64,000 nt of DNA, taken from contig NZ_BAGB01000031.1 of NCBI RefSeq assembly GCF_000308615.1, forward strand, positions 124,001 to 188,000, given 5' to 3'. This DNA comes from Nocardia jiangxiensis NBRC 101359. GTDB lineage: Bacteria > Actinomycetota > Actinomycetes > Mycobacteriales > Mycobacteriaceae. Made by a program: the position numbers and the translations under genes. The notes under the pieces were generated by a model. The model was not told the DNA's origin. It saw only the letters and a program-made list of their open reading frames with translations, and did no database searches. Each line of letters opens with the position of its first letter. Position 1 is the stretch's first letter. This document shows, in pieces, positions 9,096 to 18,353 of this stretch.

Positions 9096-10034
9096 ATGAC
9101 CGACAGGACCGATTTCACCGAGTCGGTGACCACCCAGTCGGTCCTGCCGCACGAACGCACCGATTACTGGGCCGCGGCGCTCCAGTCCCACCAGGGCAGG
9201 ATCTTCGGATACGCCTTCCCCCGCAAGCACTTTCACGGGCGCACCGCCGTGCGGCGGACGCGCAACTACCAGATCGTGGGATGGCGATGCGACGCTGTCG
9301 CCTACTACCGCACTCCCGGGCAGGTACGCGTCGACTCCGACGAGGACTACCGATTGCTGCTGCCCACCGCCGGGCGCATGACGCTCTGGCAGGACGGTCG
9401 GCACGCGCCGCTGCCGCCGGGCATCGGCTGTCTGGTGACCGTCGACCAGCCGTTCGCCTACGCCCAGGGGGACGACACCGAGGGGCTGGTCATGACCATC
9501 CGGCGGCCCGAGATCGATCATCGGCTGAATCGCGCAGCGCCGGAACAGATCCTGGATTTCACCACCGGGCTCGGACGAGTCGTCGCCGAGATGGCCACCA
9601 CGCTGTTCACCGAGCACGACTCCCTCGGCCGCCGCCAATTCGATGCCGTGTCAAGCCGGCTGGTCGATCTGCTGTGCATGCACATCCTCGGTGACCATCC
9701 CACCGAATCCGGTCACCTCGAGGACGTGGAAGCCGCGATCCGGCACCATGTCCGTACTCACGCCCACGACCCGGAGTTGACCGGCGCCGCCGTCGCGCGC
9801 GCTCTGGGCTGGTCCCTGCGCCAGATCCAGCTCACTCTGCAACGGGCCGGGACGACACCGCGCGAGCTGATCAGGGAAGAACGCCTGCAACTCGCCTATG
9901 TGCGACTGCAGGACCCCGCATACCGCAATCGCAGCATCAGCGCTCTCGCGGCCGACCTCGGCTTCGGGTCCGCCAGCGCATTCAGTACCGCATTCCGCGG
10001 CCGTTTCGGAGCCAGCCCCCGCGATATGCGCTGA
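9096..10034 (+). CDS. AraC family transcriptional regulator
   Basis: 312 aa from ATG 9096, chosen because AGGAG stands about 10 nt upstream; the frame is open further upstream without homology-like sequence. The N-terminal part resembles the AraC-binding-like domain (PF14525 type: LLLPTAGRMTLWQDGR, then PPGIGCLVTVDQPF). The C-terminal part has two helix-turn-helix units (LTGAAVARALGWSLRQIQLTLQRAG and ISALAADLGFGSASAFSTAFRGRFG). Such proteins bind a small ligand and regulate nearby or distant genes; neither is evident here. Confidence 0.88.
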   Translation: MTDRTDFTESVTTQSVLPHERTDYWAAALQSHQGRIFGYAFPRKHFHGRTAVRRTRNYQIVGWRCDAVAYYRTPGQVRVDSDEDYRLLLPTAGRMTLWQDGRHAPLPPGIGCLVTVDQPFAYAQGDDTEGLVMTIRRPEIDHRLNRAAPEQILDFTTGLGRVVAEMATTLFTEHDSLGRRQFDAVSSRLVDLLCMHILGDHPTESGHLEDVEAAIRHHVRTHAHDPELTGAAVARALGWSLRQIQLTLQRAGTTPRELIREERLQLAYVRLQDPAYRNRSISALAADLGFGSASAFSTAFRGRFGASPRDMR

Positions 10035-10066
10035 GCGTGCGCGCACGACTCTTCCCGGGCGCGGGG

Positions 10067-11422
10067 CTAGGTGAGGTAGCGGTACGCGGGTGAGCCGGGA
10101 TCGAGGCGTTCGCACTGTAGCGGGGAGGCGTGCATGCGCTCGAGCAGGGAGTGCAGACCGTCGGGGGAACCGAGTTGGACGCCGACCAGTGCGGCGCCGG
10201 TCTCCCGGTTGTTCCGCTTGACGTATTCGAACAGGGTGATGTCGTCGTCCGGGCCCAGGACCTGGTCCAGGAACCGGCGCAGCGCACCCGGCTCCTGCGG
10301 GAAGTCCACCAGGAAATAGTGCTTCAGGCCCTGATGTACGAGCGATCGCTCGATGACCTCGCCGTAGCGCGAGACGTCGTTGTTACCGCCCGAAATCAGG
10401 CACACCACGGTCGAACCCGGCGTGACGCCGATCTCGGCCAGGCCGGCCACCGACAACGCACCCGCGGGTTCGGCGATGATGCCCTCGTTCTGGTACAGCT
10501 CCAGCATGGCCGTGCAGATCGCGCCCTCGTCCACCAGCATCATGCGGAAAGAGCCTGCGCCCCTGGGGGATTCGGTCGCGGTCAGCAGGGGCAGCGAGGC
10601 GTGCGAGATGACCCGGCCGCCGAATCCGGAGACCGCGGCGTAGGGCAGATCGCCGATCCGCCGCACCGCCGCACCGTCGACGAACGGGTCGACCTCGGGC
10701 AGGGTCACCGGTCCACCGGCCACCAGGGCGGCGGTCATGGAGGCGGCTCCCGCCGGTTCCACCGCGAGAATGGCGGTGGCGGGGGAGCGTGCGCGCAGGT
10801 AGGTGCCGATCCCGGCGAGGCAGCCGCCGCCGCCGACCGGGATGATCACCAGATCCGGTGCGCGGCCGAGCTGTTCGAGGATCTCGGCGGCGATGGTGCC
10901 CTGTCCGGCGGCGGTGCGGGGATCGTCGAAGGGCGGCACCATCGTCGCGCCCGTGCGGGCCACATCCGCGGCGGCCGCGGCGGCCGCGGCGTCGAACGTG
11001 TCGCCGATGGCGAGCAGTTCCACGAATTCGCCGCCGTGCGCCCGGATCCGGTCGCGTTTCTGCTTCGGTGTCGTGGTCGGTACGTAGATGCGCCCGGCGA
11101 TGCCCATCGCGCGGCAGGCGAACGCGACGCCCTGGGCGTGGTTCCCGGCGCTGGCCGTCACCACCCCGGCCGCTCGTTCGGCATCGGTGAGCTGCACGAT
11201 CAGGTTGTACGCCCCGCGGAGTTTGTAGGAGCGCACGGCCGTGAGGTCCTCGCGCTTGACGTAGACCTCCGCACCCGTCAGCGCCGAGAGCCGTTCGATC
11301 CGCTGTAGTGGGGTCGGCTCGATAATGTCCGAAATTCGCTTGGCGGCCGCGTCGATCTCGTCCGCGCTCAGTTCGGGCAGCGGACCGGTCAGCTTTTCTG
11401 CGATATCAAGCGGTTGGGACAC
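10067..11422 (-). CDS. ilvA: Threonine ammonia-lyase (threonine dehydratase)
   Basis: 451 aa, GTG start at 11422. It deaminates threonine to 2-oxobutanoate, the first step of isoleucine synthesis. The PLP-binding lysine is in VRSYKLRGAYN, the phosphate-binding loop is PVGGGGCLAG and SAGNHAQG is also present. The C-terminus carries one ACT-like regulatory domain (HYFLVDFPQEPGALRRFLDQVLG), the site of feedback control in related enzymes. On the minus strand a TAGCAT -10-like element (11429-11434) stands 6 nt before the GTG, suggesting a leaderless transcript. It is divergent from the small membrane protein gene at 11594. Confidence 0.95.
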   Translation of the reverse strand: MSQPLDIAEKLTGPLPELSADEIDAAAKRISDIIEPTPLQRIERLSALTGAEVYVKREDLTAVRSYKLRGAYNLIVQLTDAERAAGVVTASAGNHAQGVAFACRAMGIAGRIYVPTTTPKQKRDRIRAHGGEFVELLAIGDTFDAAAAAAAADVARTGATMVPPFDDPRTAAGQGTIAAEILEQLGRAPDLVIIPVGGGGCLAGIGTYLRARSPATAILAVEPAGAASMTAALVAGGPVTLPEVDPFVDGAAVRRIGDLPYAAVSGFGGRVISHASLPLLTATESPRGAGSFRMMLVDEGAICTAMLELYQNEGIIAEPAGALSVAGLAEIGVTPGSTVVCLISGGNNDVSRYGEVIERSLVHQGLKHYFLVDFPQEPGALRRFLDQVLGPDDDITLFEYVKRNNRETGAALVGVQLGSPDGLHSLLERMHASPLQCERLDPGSPAYRYLT

Positions 11423-11428
11423 CCGAAC

Positions 11429-11434
11429 ATGCTA
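11429..11434 (-). promoter_or_regulatory. Leaderless-type -10 of ilvA
   Basis: TAGCAT read on the minus strand, 6 nt upstream of the GTG at 11422. No Shine-Dalgarno sequence lies before the start. Confidence 0.45.
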
Positions 11435-11550
11435 TCCGGGCCGCGCCGGAGGGTCGCGTGCGCCTGCCGTGCCCGCATCGGCCGGGAAGACGGCCCGATA
11501 ACCGCCGGTCCCCGCGATGACCTCGCCGGCCTCCGGCAATCTGGAAAGAA

Positions 11551-11570
11551 AAGTTCGGTGGCCCGAACTT
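11551..11570. promoter_or_regulatory. Inverted repeat before the small membrane protein gene
   Basis: AAGTTCGG (11551-11558), 4-nt spacer, CCGAACTT (11563-11570): perfect 8-bp arms. It lies just upstream of TACCCT (11582-11587), which is itself 6 nt before the ATG at 11594, so it covers the expected -35 region. This is the position of a repressor operator. The regulator is not known. Confidence 0.5.
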
Positions 11571-11593
11571 GGTAATCCGTGTACCCTGACAAG

Positions 11594-11827
11594 ATGACCG
11601 TGGTGAACCCCCCGCAGACCGTCGCCCGCGGTGTCCGGAAGGTCGACATCGCCGGCTCGCAGTGGCCGCTGTACAAACTCGAGGCGCTGGCCCTCGGGGT
11701 GGTGGCCGGTCTCGTATTGGTGCTGGTTACCGGGTCGCCGCAGGTCGCCGTCCTTACCGCGGCCATGGTCGCCGCAGCGCGCTGGATCGCGGCCGTCGTC
11801 GTTCGCTCGAACCGTCCGGCTCGCTGA
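11594..11827 (+). CDS. Small membrane protein, unknown function
   Basis: 77 aa from ATG 11594. A polar N-terminus (MTVVNPPQTVARGVRKVD) is followed by two hydrophobic segments at about residues 32-47 and 52-68 with a short turn between them (TGSPQ), and an arginine-containing C-terminus. TACCCT at 11582-11587, 6 nt before the ATG, supports a leaderless start. No family recognised. The coding pattern, two membrane segments and own promoter with inverted repeat make it a convincing gene. Confidence 0.7.
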   Translation: MTVVNPPQTVARGVRKVDIAGSQWPLYKLEALALGVVAGLVLVLVTGSPQVAVLTAAMVAAARWIAAVVVRSNRPAR

Positions 11828-12252
11828 CTCGCCGCATTCCTGTCGGCGCGGTACGCGTCCGGTACCGGCGGATTTTACGTGGCGGGTCGTGTCCGACGTG
11901 AGGTTTCCAGGTTTCTCTCCGCGTGTAACGAAGCCGCGTTTCTCGACGAAACGCTGTTGATGTTGAACCTTCACCCCGGTGTGTCGCGATGTGCGACGGG
12001 ATGTCTTGGGCGGCAGTCGCTTCCGGCTCGTGTTCGAGCTCGGCGGTTCGGATCCCCGGATTCCGGCCGTGTGATCGTTAACATTGTCTTGTCCGGAATC
12101 CGGCTCCGCAACGACGCGAGCTGTGCCGCCACCGGTATCGCTTGAGGCGCAGGGTGATTCGCCTCGTCACGGGCGGCCGGTGGGTGCGGCAGGCGCGGGC
12201 GCTAACCTGAATCATGGATCGACGCCGGTAGTCCGGCACGGAAGGTGGGGAT
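11828..12252. other. Intergenic region before the LacI regulator
   Basis: About 425 bp with no supported gene. Short open frames exist, but none has a recognisable protein or ribosome site. The stretch near 12070-12090 (GTTAACATTGTCTTG) is more AT-rich than its surroundings and may hold promoter elements. Confidence 0.4.
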
Positions 12253-13287
12253 GTGAGAGACCGGAACGGGCGCCCCCCGGGAAAGGCAGGCCGTCCGGCG
12301 GTGATGACGGATGTGGCCAAACTGGCCGGTGTGTCACATCAGACCGTCTCGCGGGTGCTGAACGACAGCCCGCAGGTCCGCGCCGAAACGCGCGAACGCG
12401 TCCTGGCCGCTGTCGAAGCGCTGGGCTATCGCCCCAATGCGATGGCCCGTGGCCTGGTCAGCCGCCGTTCCAAGGTGCTGGGCGTGGTCACCTTCGACAC
12501 CGTGCTCTTCGGTCCCGCATCGATGATGCTGGGTATCGAAAGGGCCGCGCGCGCAGCGGGTTACGGCGTCAGCATCGCCACTCTGGAGACCGTGGACCGG
12601 CCCAGTGTGCTGGCGGCGGTCAACACCCTCGCCGATCAGGGAGTGGACGGGGTGATCGTCATCGCGCCGCAGCAGACCACCGCGGCCGCATTGCACTCGA
12701 TGCCCCGCCAACTGGTCGTGGTCGCGGTCGAGGCCGGACAGGACGCCGGACTCCCCGCCGCGGCGGTGGACCAGTTCGAGGGCACCCGGCTGGCCGTGCA
12801 GCACCTGCTGGACCTGGGACATCGCACGGTCTGGCACGTCTCCGGCCCGGCCGGTTGGCTCGAGGCGCGCGACCGTGCGGAGGGCTGGCGGCGCGCCCTG
12901 GAGGCGGCCGGTGCGGAGATCCCACCGCTGATCGGCGGCGACTGGAGCGCGCGCTCGGGCTACGAGGCGGGCGTGGTGCTGGCCGCGCAGACCGGGGTCA
13001 CCGCGGTCTTCGCGGCCAACGACCAGATGGCCCTGGGCCTGCTGCGCGCCTTCGCTGAACGCGGCATCCGTGTCCCGGAAGACATCTCGGTCGTCGGCTT
13101 CGACGACATCCCCGAAGCCGCCTACCTGACCCCGCCGCTGACCACCATGCGCCAGGACTTCGACGAGGTCGGCCGTCGCAGCATGCAACTGCTGCTCCAA
13201 CTCCTCGAATCCGACACCGACGTCCCCGAACCGCCTCCGGTCGTGCCCACCATCGTAGTCCGCGAAAGCACCGCCCCGCCGCGCTAG
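12253..13287 (+). CDS. LacI family transcriptional regulator
   Basis: 344 aa, GTG start with GGTGGGGAT just upstream. The N-terminal helix-turn-helix and hinge are clear: MTDVAKLAGVSHQTVSRVLN, then the RPNAMARGLVSRRS hinge. The rest is a periplasmic-binding-protein-like effector domain of the Peripla_BP_3 type ending in DISVVGFDDIPEAAYLTPPLTT. Members usually repress sugar or nucleoside catabolism and are released by the substrate. No transport or sugar operon lies next to it, so its target is elsewhere. It is followed by a strong terminator. Confidence 0.92.
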   Translation: MRDRNGRPPGKAGRPAVMTDVAKLAGVSHQTVSRVLNDSPQVRAETRERVLAAVEALGYRPNAMARGLVSRRSKVLGVVTFDTVLFGPASMMLGIERAARAAGYGVSIATLETVDRPSVLAAVNTLADQGVDGVIVIAPQQTTAAALHSMPRQLVVVAVEAGQDAGLPAAAVDQFEGTRLAVQHLLDLGHRTVWHVSGPAGWLEARDRAEGWRRALEAAGAEIPPLIGGDWSARSGYEAGVVLAAQTGVTAVFAANDQMALGLLRAFAERGIRVPEDISVVGFDDIPEAAYLTPPLTTMRQDFDEVGRRSMQLLLQLLESDTDVPEPPPVVPTIVVRESTAPPR

Positions 13288-13340
13288 GTTCCCCTGCCGA
13301 TCGAGCCGTCCCGGCGCATCCGCACGCAGCTGCGCCGAAA

Positions 13341-13385
13341 CGACAGAGCCTCCGCATCCATCGGTCGGATGCGGAGGCTCTGTCG
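13341..13385. terminator. Bidirectional intrinsic terminator between lacI-type gene and dnaE1
   Basis: A perfect 19-bp stem: left arm 13341-13359, 7-nt loop, right arm 13367-13385 (arm core CAGAGCCTCCGCATCC). It lies between two converging genes and is flanked by GAAA on one side and TTGAAT on the other, so it can serve both strands. Confidence 0.85.
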
Positions 13386-13398
13386 TTGAATCTATCGG

Positions 13399-16300
13399 CT
13401 AACTCGCCAGGCAACCCGGGCCGAGCAGTGCCTTCAGGTCGCCCATGAGCGCCGAGGACGGGGAGACGCGCAGGTTGTCGGCGACCTTGAGCAGGGTGGT
13501 CTTCTCCCGGGATCCGATGTGGCGGATGTGGACGTCGGCGGTGCCGGGGTGGCTGGACAGCACGCGCTTGAGGGCACTGACCTTGTCCGGGGTGCACAGG
13601 CGGGTCGGGATGGTGACGGCGAGGGGTTTCTCCACGCCGATCGCGGACAGATCCGGTACCACCAGATCGTTGGCGATCAGGGAGATGCGGTCGTCGCGGA
13701 CCGAGACGCGGGCCTTGACCAGCACCACCGCGTCGTCGACGACGTCCATGCCGTACACCGAATAGGACTGCGGGAAGAACAGCACCTCGATCCCACCGGT
13801 GAGATCCTCGAGCTGGGCCGAGGCCCAGGGCAGGCCGTTCTTGTTGACGCGACGGTTCACCGAGGCCAGGATGCCGCCGATGGTGACCTGCGCGCCGTCC
13901 TTGACATCGCCCTGCAGAATTGACGGAATCGGCGTATCCGCCTGTGCCGCGAGGACGTGCTCGACACCGTTGAGCGGATGCCCGGACACGTACAGCCCCA
14001 GCATCTCCCGCTCCAGCGCGAGCTTGTGCTTGGACTCCCACTCCTCGTCGGGCACCTTCACATCGAAGACCGAGGCCATCGATTCGTCACCGTCGTCCAG
14101 CCCGCCGAACAGGTCGAACTGGCCGATCGCCTCGGCCTTCTTGGTGGACATCACCGCGTCGATGGCATCGGAGTGCACCAGCAGCAGACCCTTGCGGGGA
14201 TGATCGAGCGAGTCGAAAGCGCCTGCCTTGATGAGGGATTCGGTGACCTTCTTGGTGCAGGCGACGGTGTCGATCTTGTTCAGGTAATCGGAGAAGTCGG
14301 TGTACTTCGACTTCTCCTTGCGGGCGGAGATGATCGAGGCCACCACGTTCGCGCCGACGTTGCGCACCGCACCCAGTCCGAACCGGATATCCGCGCCGAC
14401 CGAGGCGAAGTTGTGCTCGGACTCGTTCACATCCGGCGGCAGCACCGTGATCCCGAGGCGGCGGCAGTCGGACAGGTAGACCGCGGCCTTGTCCTTGTCG
14501 TCGCCGACGCTGGTGAGCAGGGCGGCCATGTATTCGGCCGGATAGTTCGCCTTCAGATACGCGGTCCAGTACGACACCAGGCCGTAGGCGGCGGCGTGCG
14601 ATTTGTTGAACGCGTATCCGGCGAACGGGAGGATGGTGTCCCACAGCGCCTTGATCGAGGCCTTGGAGAATCCGTTCTCCAGCATGCCCTTCTCGAAGCC
14701 CTCGAACTCCGCCTCGAGGACCTCGGCTTTCTTCTTACCCATCGCGCGGCGCAGAATGTCCGCTCGACCGAGCGAGTATCCGGCCACCTTCTGCGCGACG
14801 TGCATGATCTGCTCTTGGTAGACGATCAGGCCGAAGGTCTCGCCCAGGATGTCCTTCAGCGGCTCCTCGAGCTCCGGATGGATCGGCTTGACCTCTTGCC
14901 GGTCGTTCTTGCGGTCGGCGTAGTCGTTGTGCGCGTTCATGCCCATCGGGCCGGGGCGGTACAGCGCGCCGACCGCCACGATGTCCTCGAACGCGGTGGG
15001 CTGCATGCGGCGCAGCAGATCTCGCATGGGCCCACCATCGAGCTGGAACACGCCGAGAGTGTCACCGCGCGACAGCAATTCGAAGGTGGACGGATCGTCC
15101 AGCGGCAGCGTGTCCATATCCAGGTCGACGCCGCGGTTGGCCTTGATGTTGTCCAGCGCGTCACCGATCACCGTCAGGTTGCGCAGGCCCAGGAAGTCCA
15201 TCTTCAGCAGGCCGATGGCCTCACAGGAGGGGTAGTCCCAGCCGGTGATGATGGCGCCGTCCTGCGCGCGCTTCCACACCGGGATCGCGTCGGTGAGCGG
15301 CTCGGAGGACATGATGACCGCGCAGGCGTGTACGCCGGCGTTGCGGATCAGGCCCTCGAGTCCCTTGGCCGTCTGGTAGATCTTGGCGATCTCCGGATTG
15401 GTCTCGATCAGGGTGCGGACCTCGGCGGCTTCCTTGTACCGCTCGTGCTCGGGATCGGTGATGCCCGAGACCGAGATGTCCTTGGCCATGATCGGCGGCG
15501 GCAGCGCCTTGGTGATCTGGTCGGCGATGGCGAAACCGGGCTGACCGTGCAGGACTCGGGCCGAATCCTTCAGCGCGGCCTTGGTTTTGATGGTGCCGAA
15601 GGTGATGACCTGGGCGACCCGGTCGGTGCCCCACTTCTCCGCGGCGTAGCGCACCATCTCACCGCGGCGGCGATCGTCGAAGTCGATATCGATATCGGGC
15701 ATCGACACGCGCTCGGGGTTCAGGAACCGCTCGAACAGCAGACCGTGCGGCAGCGGGTCGATATTGGTGATGCCCAGTGCGAAGGCGACCAGCGAACCTG
15801 CCGCGGAGCCACGGCCGGGGCCGACACGGATGCCGACCTCGCGGGCGTGGTTGATCAGGTCGCCGACGACCAGGAAGTAGGCCGGGAAGCCCATCTCCAG
15901 GATGACGCCGATCTCGTAGTCGACCTGATCGATGTACTTCTGCGGCGGGCCACCCGGAAAGCGGCGATCCAGACCGCGGCGCACTTCCTCACGCAGCCAG
16001 CTGGCCTGATCGTGCCCCTCGGGAACCGGGAAGATCGGCATCCGGTCGCGGTGCGTCCACACGTCGTCGTAGGACTGCACCCGCTCGCCGATCCGCACCG
16101 TGTTGTCGCAGGCGCCGGGCACCTCGGCGTCCCAGATCGCGCGCATCTCGTCGGCGGACTTGAGGTAGTAGCCGCTGCCGTCGAATTTGAAGCGGGTCGG
16201 GTCCGAGAGCGTCTTACCGGTCTGAATGCACAGCAGCGCTTCGTGGTTGGTGGAGTCGGTCTCGTGCACGTAGTGGCAGTCGTTGGTGGCCAGCGCGGGA

Positions 16301-16944
16301 ATGTCCAGCTTCCGGCCGACCTCGAGCAGGCCCTGGCGCACGCGCGTCTCGATGGACAGACCGTGGTCCATCACCTCGAGGAAGAAGTTCTCCTTGCCGA
16401 AGATCTCCTGCCATTTGGCCGCGGCCTCGAGCGCCTCGCGCTCATGTCCCAGGCGCAGCCGGGTCTGCACCTCGCCCGAGGGGCAGCCGGTGGTGGCGAT
16501 GATGCCCTCGGCGTGCTCGGCGATGATCTCCGCGTCCATTCGCGACCACTTGCCGAGCTGACCCTCGATCGAGGCCAGCGAGGAGAGCTTGAACAGGTTG
16601 CGCAGACCGGTCGCGTTCTCCGCGACCATCGTCATGTGGGTGTAGGCGCCCGAACCCGAGACGTCGTCACCCTTCTGGCTCGGATCACCCCACTGGACAC
16701 GTTTGGTGTTGAAGCGGGACTCGGGCGCGATGTACGCCTCGATGCCGATGATCGGCTTGATGCCCTGCTTCTTGGCCGAGTTGTAGAACTCCGAGGCGCC
16801 GAACATGTTGCCGTGGTCGGTCATGCCGACGGCGGTCATTCCGAGCCGCTCGGCCTCCTTGAACAGGGGCGTTATCTTCGCCGCGCCGTCGAGCATCGAG
16901 TACTCGGTGTGGTTGTGGAGGTGAACGAATCCCGAGGCTGACAC
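13399..16944 (-). CDS. dnaE1: DNA polymerase III alpha subunit, replicative (DnaE1)
   Basis: 1181 aa, the expected size of actinobacterial DnaE1. The order is PHP domain at the N-terminus ([25 protein letters not shown]), the polymerase active site with [12 protein letters not shown], the fingers with NAGVHACAV and [10 protein letters not shown], a helix-hairpin-helix region, an OB-fold ([18 protein letters not shown]) and a C-terminal tail. The PHP metal-binding residues look intact, as expected for the proofreading exonuclease described for mycobacterial DnaE1. GTG start; TAATCT on the minus strand (16951-16956) stands 6 nt before it. Confidence 0.97.
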   Translation of the reverse strand: MSASGFVHLHNHTEYSMLDGAAKITPLFKEAERLGMTAVGMTDHGNMFGASEFYNSAKKQGIKPIIGIEAYIAPESRFNTKRVQWGDPSQKGDDVSGSGAYTHMTMVAENATGLRNLFKLSSLASIEGQLGKWSRMDAEIIAEHAEGIIATTGCPSGEVQTRLRLGHEREALEAAAKWQEIFGKENFFLEVMDHGLSIETRVRQGLLEVGRKLDIPALATNDCHYVHETDSTNHEALLCIQTGKTLSDPTRFKFDGSGYYLKSADEMRAIWDAEVPGACDNTVRIGERVQSYDDVWTHRDRMPIFPVPEGHDQASWLREEVRRGLDRRFPGGPPQKYIDQVDYEIGVILEMGFPAYFLVVGDLINHAREVGIRVGPGRGSAAGSLVAFALGITNIDPLPHGLLFERFLNPERVSMPDIDIDFDDRRRGEMVRYAAEKWGTDRVAQVITFGTIKTKAALKDSARVLHGQPGFAIADQITKALPPPIMAKDISVSGITDPEHERYKEAAEVRTLIETNPEIAKIYQTAKGLEGLIRNAGVHACAVIMSSEPLTDAIPVWKRAQDGAIITGWDYPSCEAIGLLKMDFLGLRNLTVIGDALDNIKANRGVDLDMDTLPLDDPSTFELLSRGDTLGVFQLDGGPMRDLLRRMQPTAFEDIVAVGALYRPGPMGMNAHNDYADRKNDRQEVKPIHPELEEPLKDILGETFGLIVYQEQIMHVAQKVAGYSLGRADILRRAMGKKKAEVLEAEFEGFEKGMLENGFSKASIKALWDTILPFAGYAFNKSHAAAYGLVSYWTAYLKANYPAEYMAALLTSVGDDKDKAAVYLSDCRRLGITVLPPDVNESEHNFASVGADIRFGLGAVRNVGANVVASIISARKEKSKYTDFSDYLNKIDTVACTKKVTESLIKAGAFDSLDHPRKGLLLVHSDAIDAVMSTKKAEAIGQFDLFGGLDDGDESMASVFDVKVPDEEWESKHKLALEREMLGLYVSGHPLNGVEHVLAAQADTPIPSILQGDVKDGAQVTIGGILASVNRRVNKNGLPWASAQLEDLTGGIEVLFFPQSYSVYGMDVVDDAVVLVKARVSVRDDRISLIANDLVVPDLSAIGVEKPLAVTIPTRLCTPDKVSALKRVLSSHPGTADVHIRHIGSREKTTLLKVADNLRVSPSSALMGDLKALLGPGCLAS

Positions 16945-16950
16945 GGGTAG

Positions 16951-16956
16951 AGATTA
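16951..16956 (-). promoter_or_regulatory. Leaderless-type -10 of dnaE1
   Basis: TAATCT on the minus strand, 6 nt before the GTG at 16944; the transcript would begin at or near the start codon. Confidence 0.5.
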
Positions 16957-17177
16957 TGCCCCCGGTACGACAGGAATCGCCGGAGGTGGTCGGAGGTCCG
17001 CGCGAAAGGGCATCTGATAGCAGTCCGGCCGTGTCGGATACGCGTGCCCGATGCCGAAAACCAGTGTGTACGGGAGGGGTTTTGGGGGAATGATGTGCGT
17101 GTGCGCGAGATCCCCGGGACGATTCGGGTAGTTCGCTACGCGCGCAAGGCTTATGCGTGGGGCGGGAGGATCCACCT

Positions 17178-18332
17178 ATGAAACGTCTGGTTGTGTGCTG
17201 TGACGGCACCTGGGGATCGGCGAGCAATCCGTTGGTGTCCAACGTCGTCAAGATCGCGGAATCGGTCCGGTTGGACGCCACGGCGGAAGCCGGGGGTTCG
17301 GTCGGGCAGCGGGTGTTCTACACCGACGGGCCCGGCTCGCGCGGGTACCTTCTCGACAAGTACATCGGCGGTGCGTTCGGGCTCGGCCTGGACGCCGGGC
17401 TGTCCACCATGTACTGGCAGCTGGTGCTGAACTGGGAGCCCGGTGACGAGATCTTCGTCTTCGGATTCAGCCGCGGCGCCTACATCGCCCGCAGTCTCAC
17501 CGGTCTGATCAACCGGATCGGTCTGCTGACCGCCGAGGCGATGATCGACGGCCGGTATCCGGAGGCGATGCGGATCTTCCGGCAGCGCAAGGAACATCCG
17601 GACGATGCGGATCCGCCCGAGTGGGCCGAATTCCGCACCCGCTACTGCCAGAGTCCGGTGCCGGTCAAGTTCGTCGGCGTCTTCGACACCGTCGGCGCGA
17701 TGGGCGTTCCCGGAATCACCTCGTGGCGCTATCGGTTCCACGATCTGCGGCTGTCGCCGGGCGTGCACACCGCGCGTCAGGCACTGGCCGTCGACGAGCG
17801 GCGACGCATCTACGAGCCCTGCCTGTGGGAGGTCACCGACGAGGCCGGGGTCACCCAGCAGCGGCCCGATCGGGTCAAGCAGGTGTGGTTCGAGGGCTGC
17901 CACACCGATATCGGCGGCGGAATGCCCGACAGCCGGCTCTCGGACCGGACGTTGCAGTGGATGGTGCGCGAGGCGCGCGAACAGGGTCTGGAATTCGACG
18001 ACGACCTGCTGGCCAAGATCTTCGAGCGCGGCGACACCGCCACCGGGGCGGTGCGCCCGAGCGACAATCTCACCCTGGGCTACCGGTTCACGAACCTGAT
18101 CGGACTGCTGTTCCATCCGCGCAATCCGCGGTTCTACCGGGACGCCTGGCGTCGGCTCGCCGCGCCCGAGGACAAGCGGGTGTACCTGGCTTCCTGCGCG
18201 AAACCGCATACGGAATACAACCCGCCGAACGTGCAGCGCTGGGCGCAGGAGTGCGGTGACCGCATCCCCGTGGAGGCCACGAGTCACGTGGAGACCACGG
18301 ATTCGCCCGCCCCGGAGGAGATCCCGGCCTGA
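17178..18332 (+). CDS. DUF2235 alpha/beta hydrolase (phospholipase-like)
   Basis: 384 aa from ATG 17178, preceded by GGGAGGA at 17164-17170. DUF2235 hallmarks are the N-terminal CCDGTWG block, the nucleophile motif GFSRGA (Ser98), the Asp region VFDTVGAMG and the C-terminal catalytic His in GCHTDIGGG. The family includes T6SS Tle1 phospholipases, but many actinobacterial members stand alone and have no known substrate. No signal peptide or secretion genes are visible nearby. It converges on treY with 21 bp between stops. Confidence 0.88.
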   Translation: MKRLVVCCDGTWGSASNPLVSNVVKIAESVRLDATAEAGGSVGQRVFYTDGPGSRGYLLDKYIGGAFGLGLDAGLSTMYWQLVLNWEPGDEIFVFGFSRGAYIARSLTGLINRIGLLTAEAMIDGRYPEAMRIFRQRKEHPDDADPPEWAEFRTRYCQSPVPVKFVGVFDTVGAMGVPGITSWRYRFHDLRLSPGVHTARQALAVDERRRIYEPCLWEVTDEAGVTQQRPDRVKQVWFEGCHTDIGGGMPDSRLSDRTLQWMVREAREQGLEFDDDLLAKIFERGDTATGAVRPSDNLTLGYRFTNLIGLLFHPRNPRFYRDAWRRLAAPEDKRVYLASCAKPHTEYNPPNVQRWAQECGDRIPVEATSHVETTDSPAPEEIPA

Positions 18333-18353
18333 TCGCCGCCGGGCGCGACGTCC

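Noticed and set aside
10038..10047. GTGCGCGCAC as a terminator between araC-type gene and ilvA
   Set aside because: A 10-nt palindrome without a loop or tract; too weak to call.
13957..16941. A 994-codon open frame on the plus strand
   Set aside because: It lies fully antisense to dnaE1, has no recognisable motif and a composition (His/Gln/Arg/Gly/Val) typical of antisense frames in high-GC DNA.
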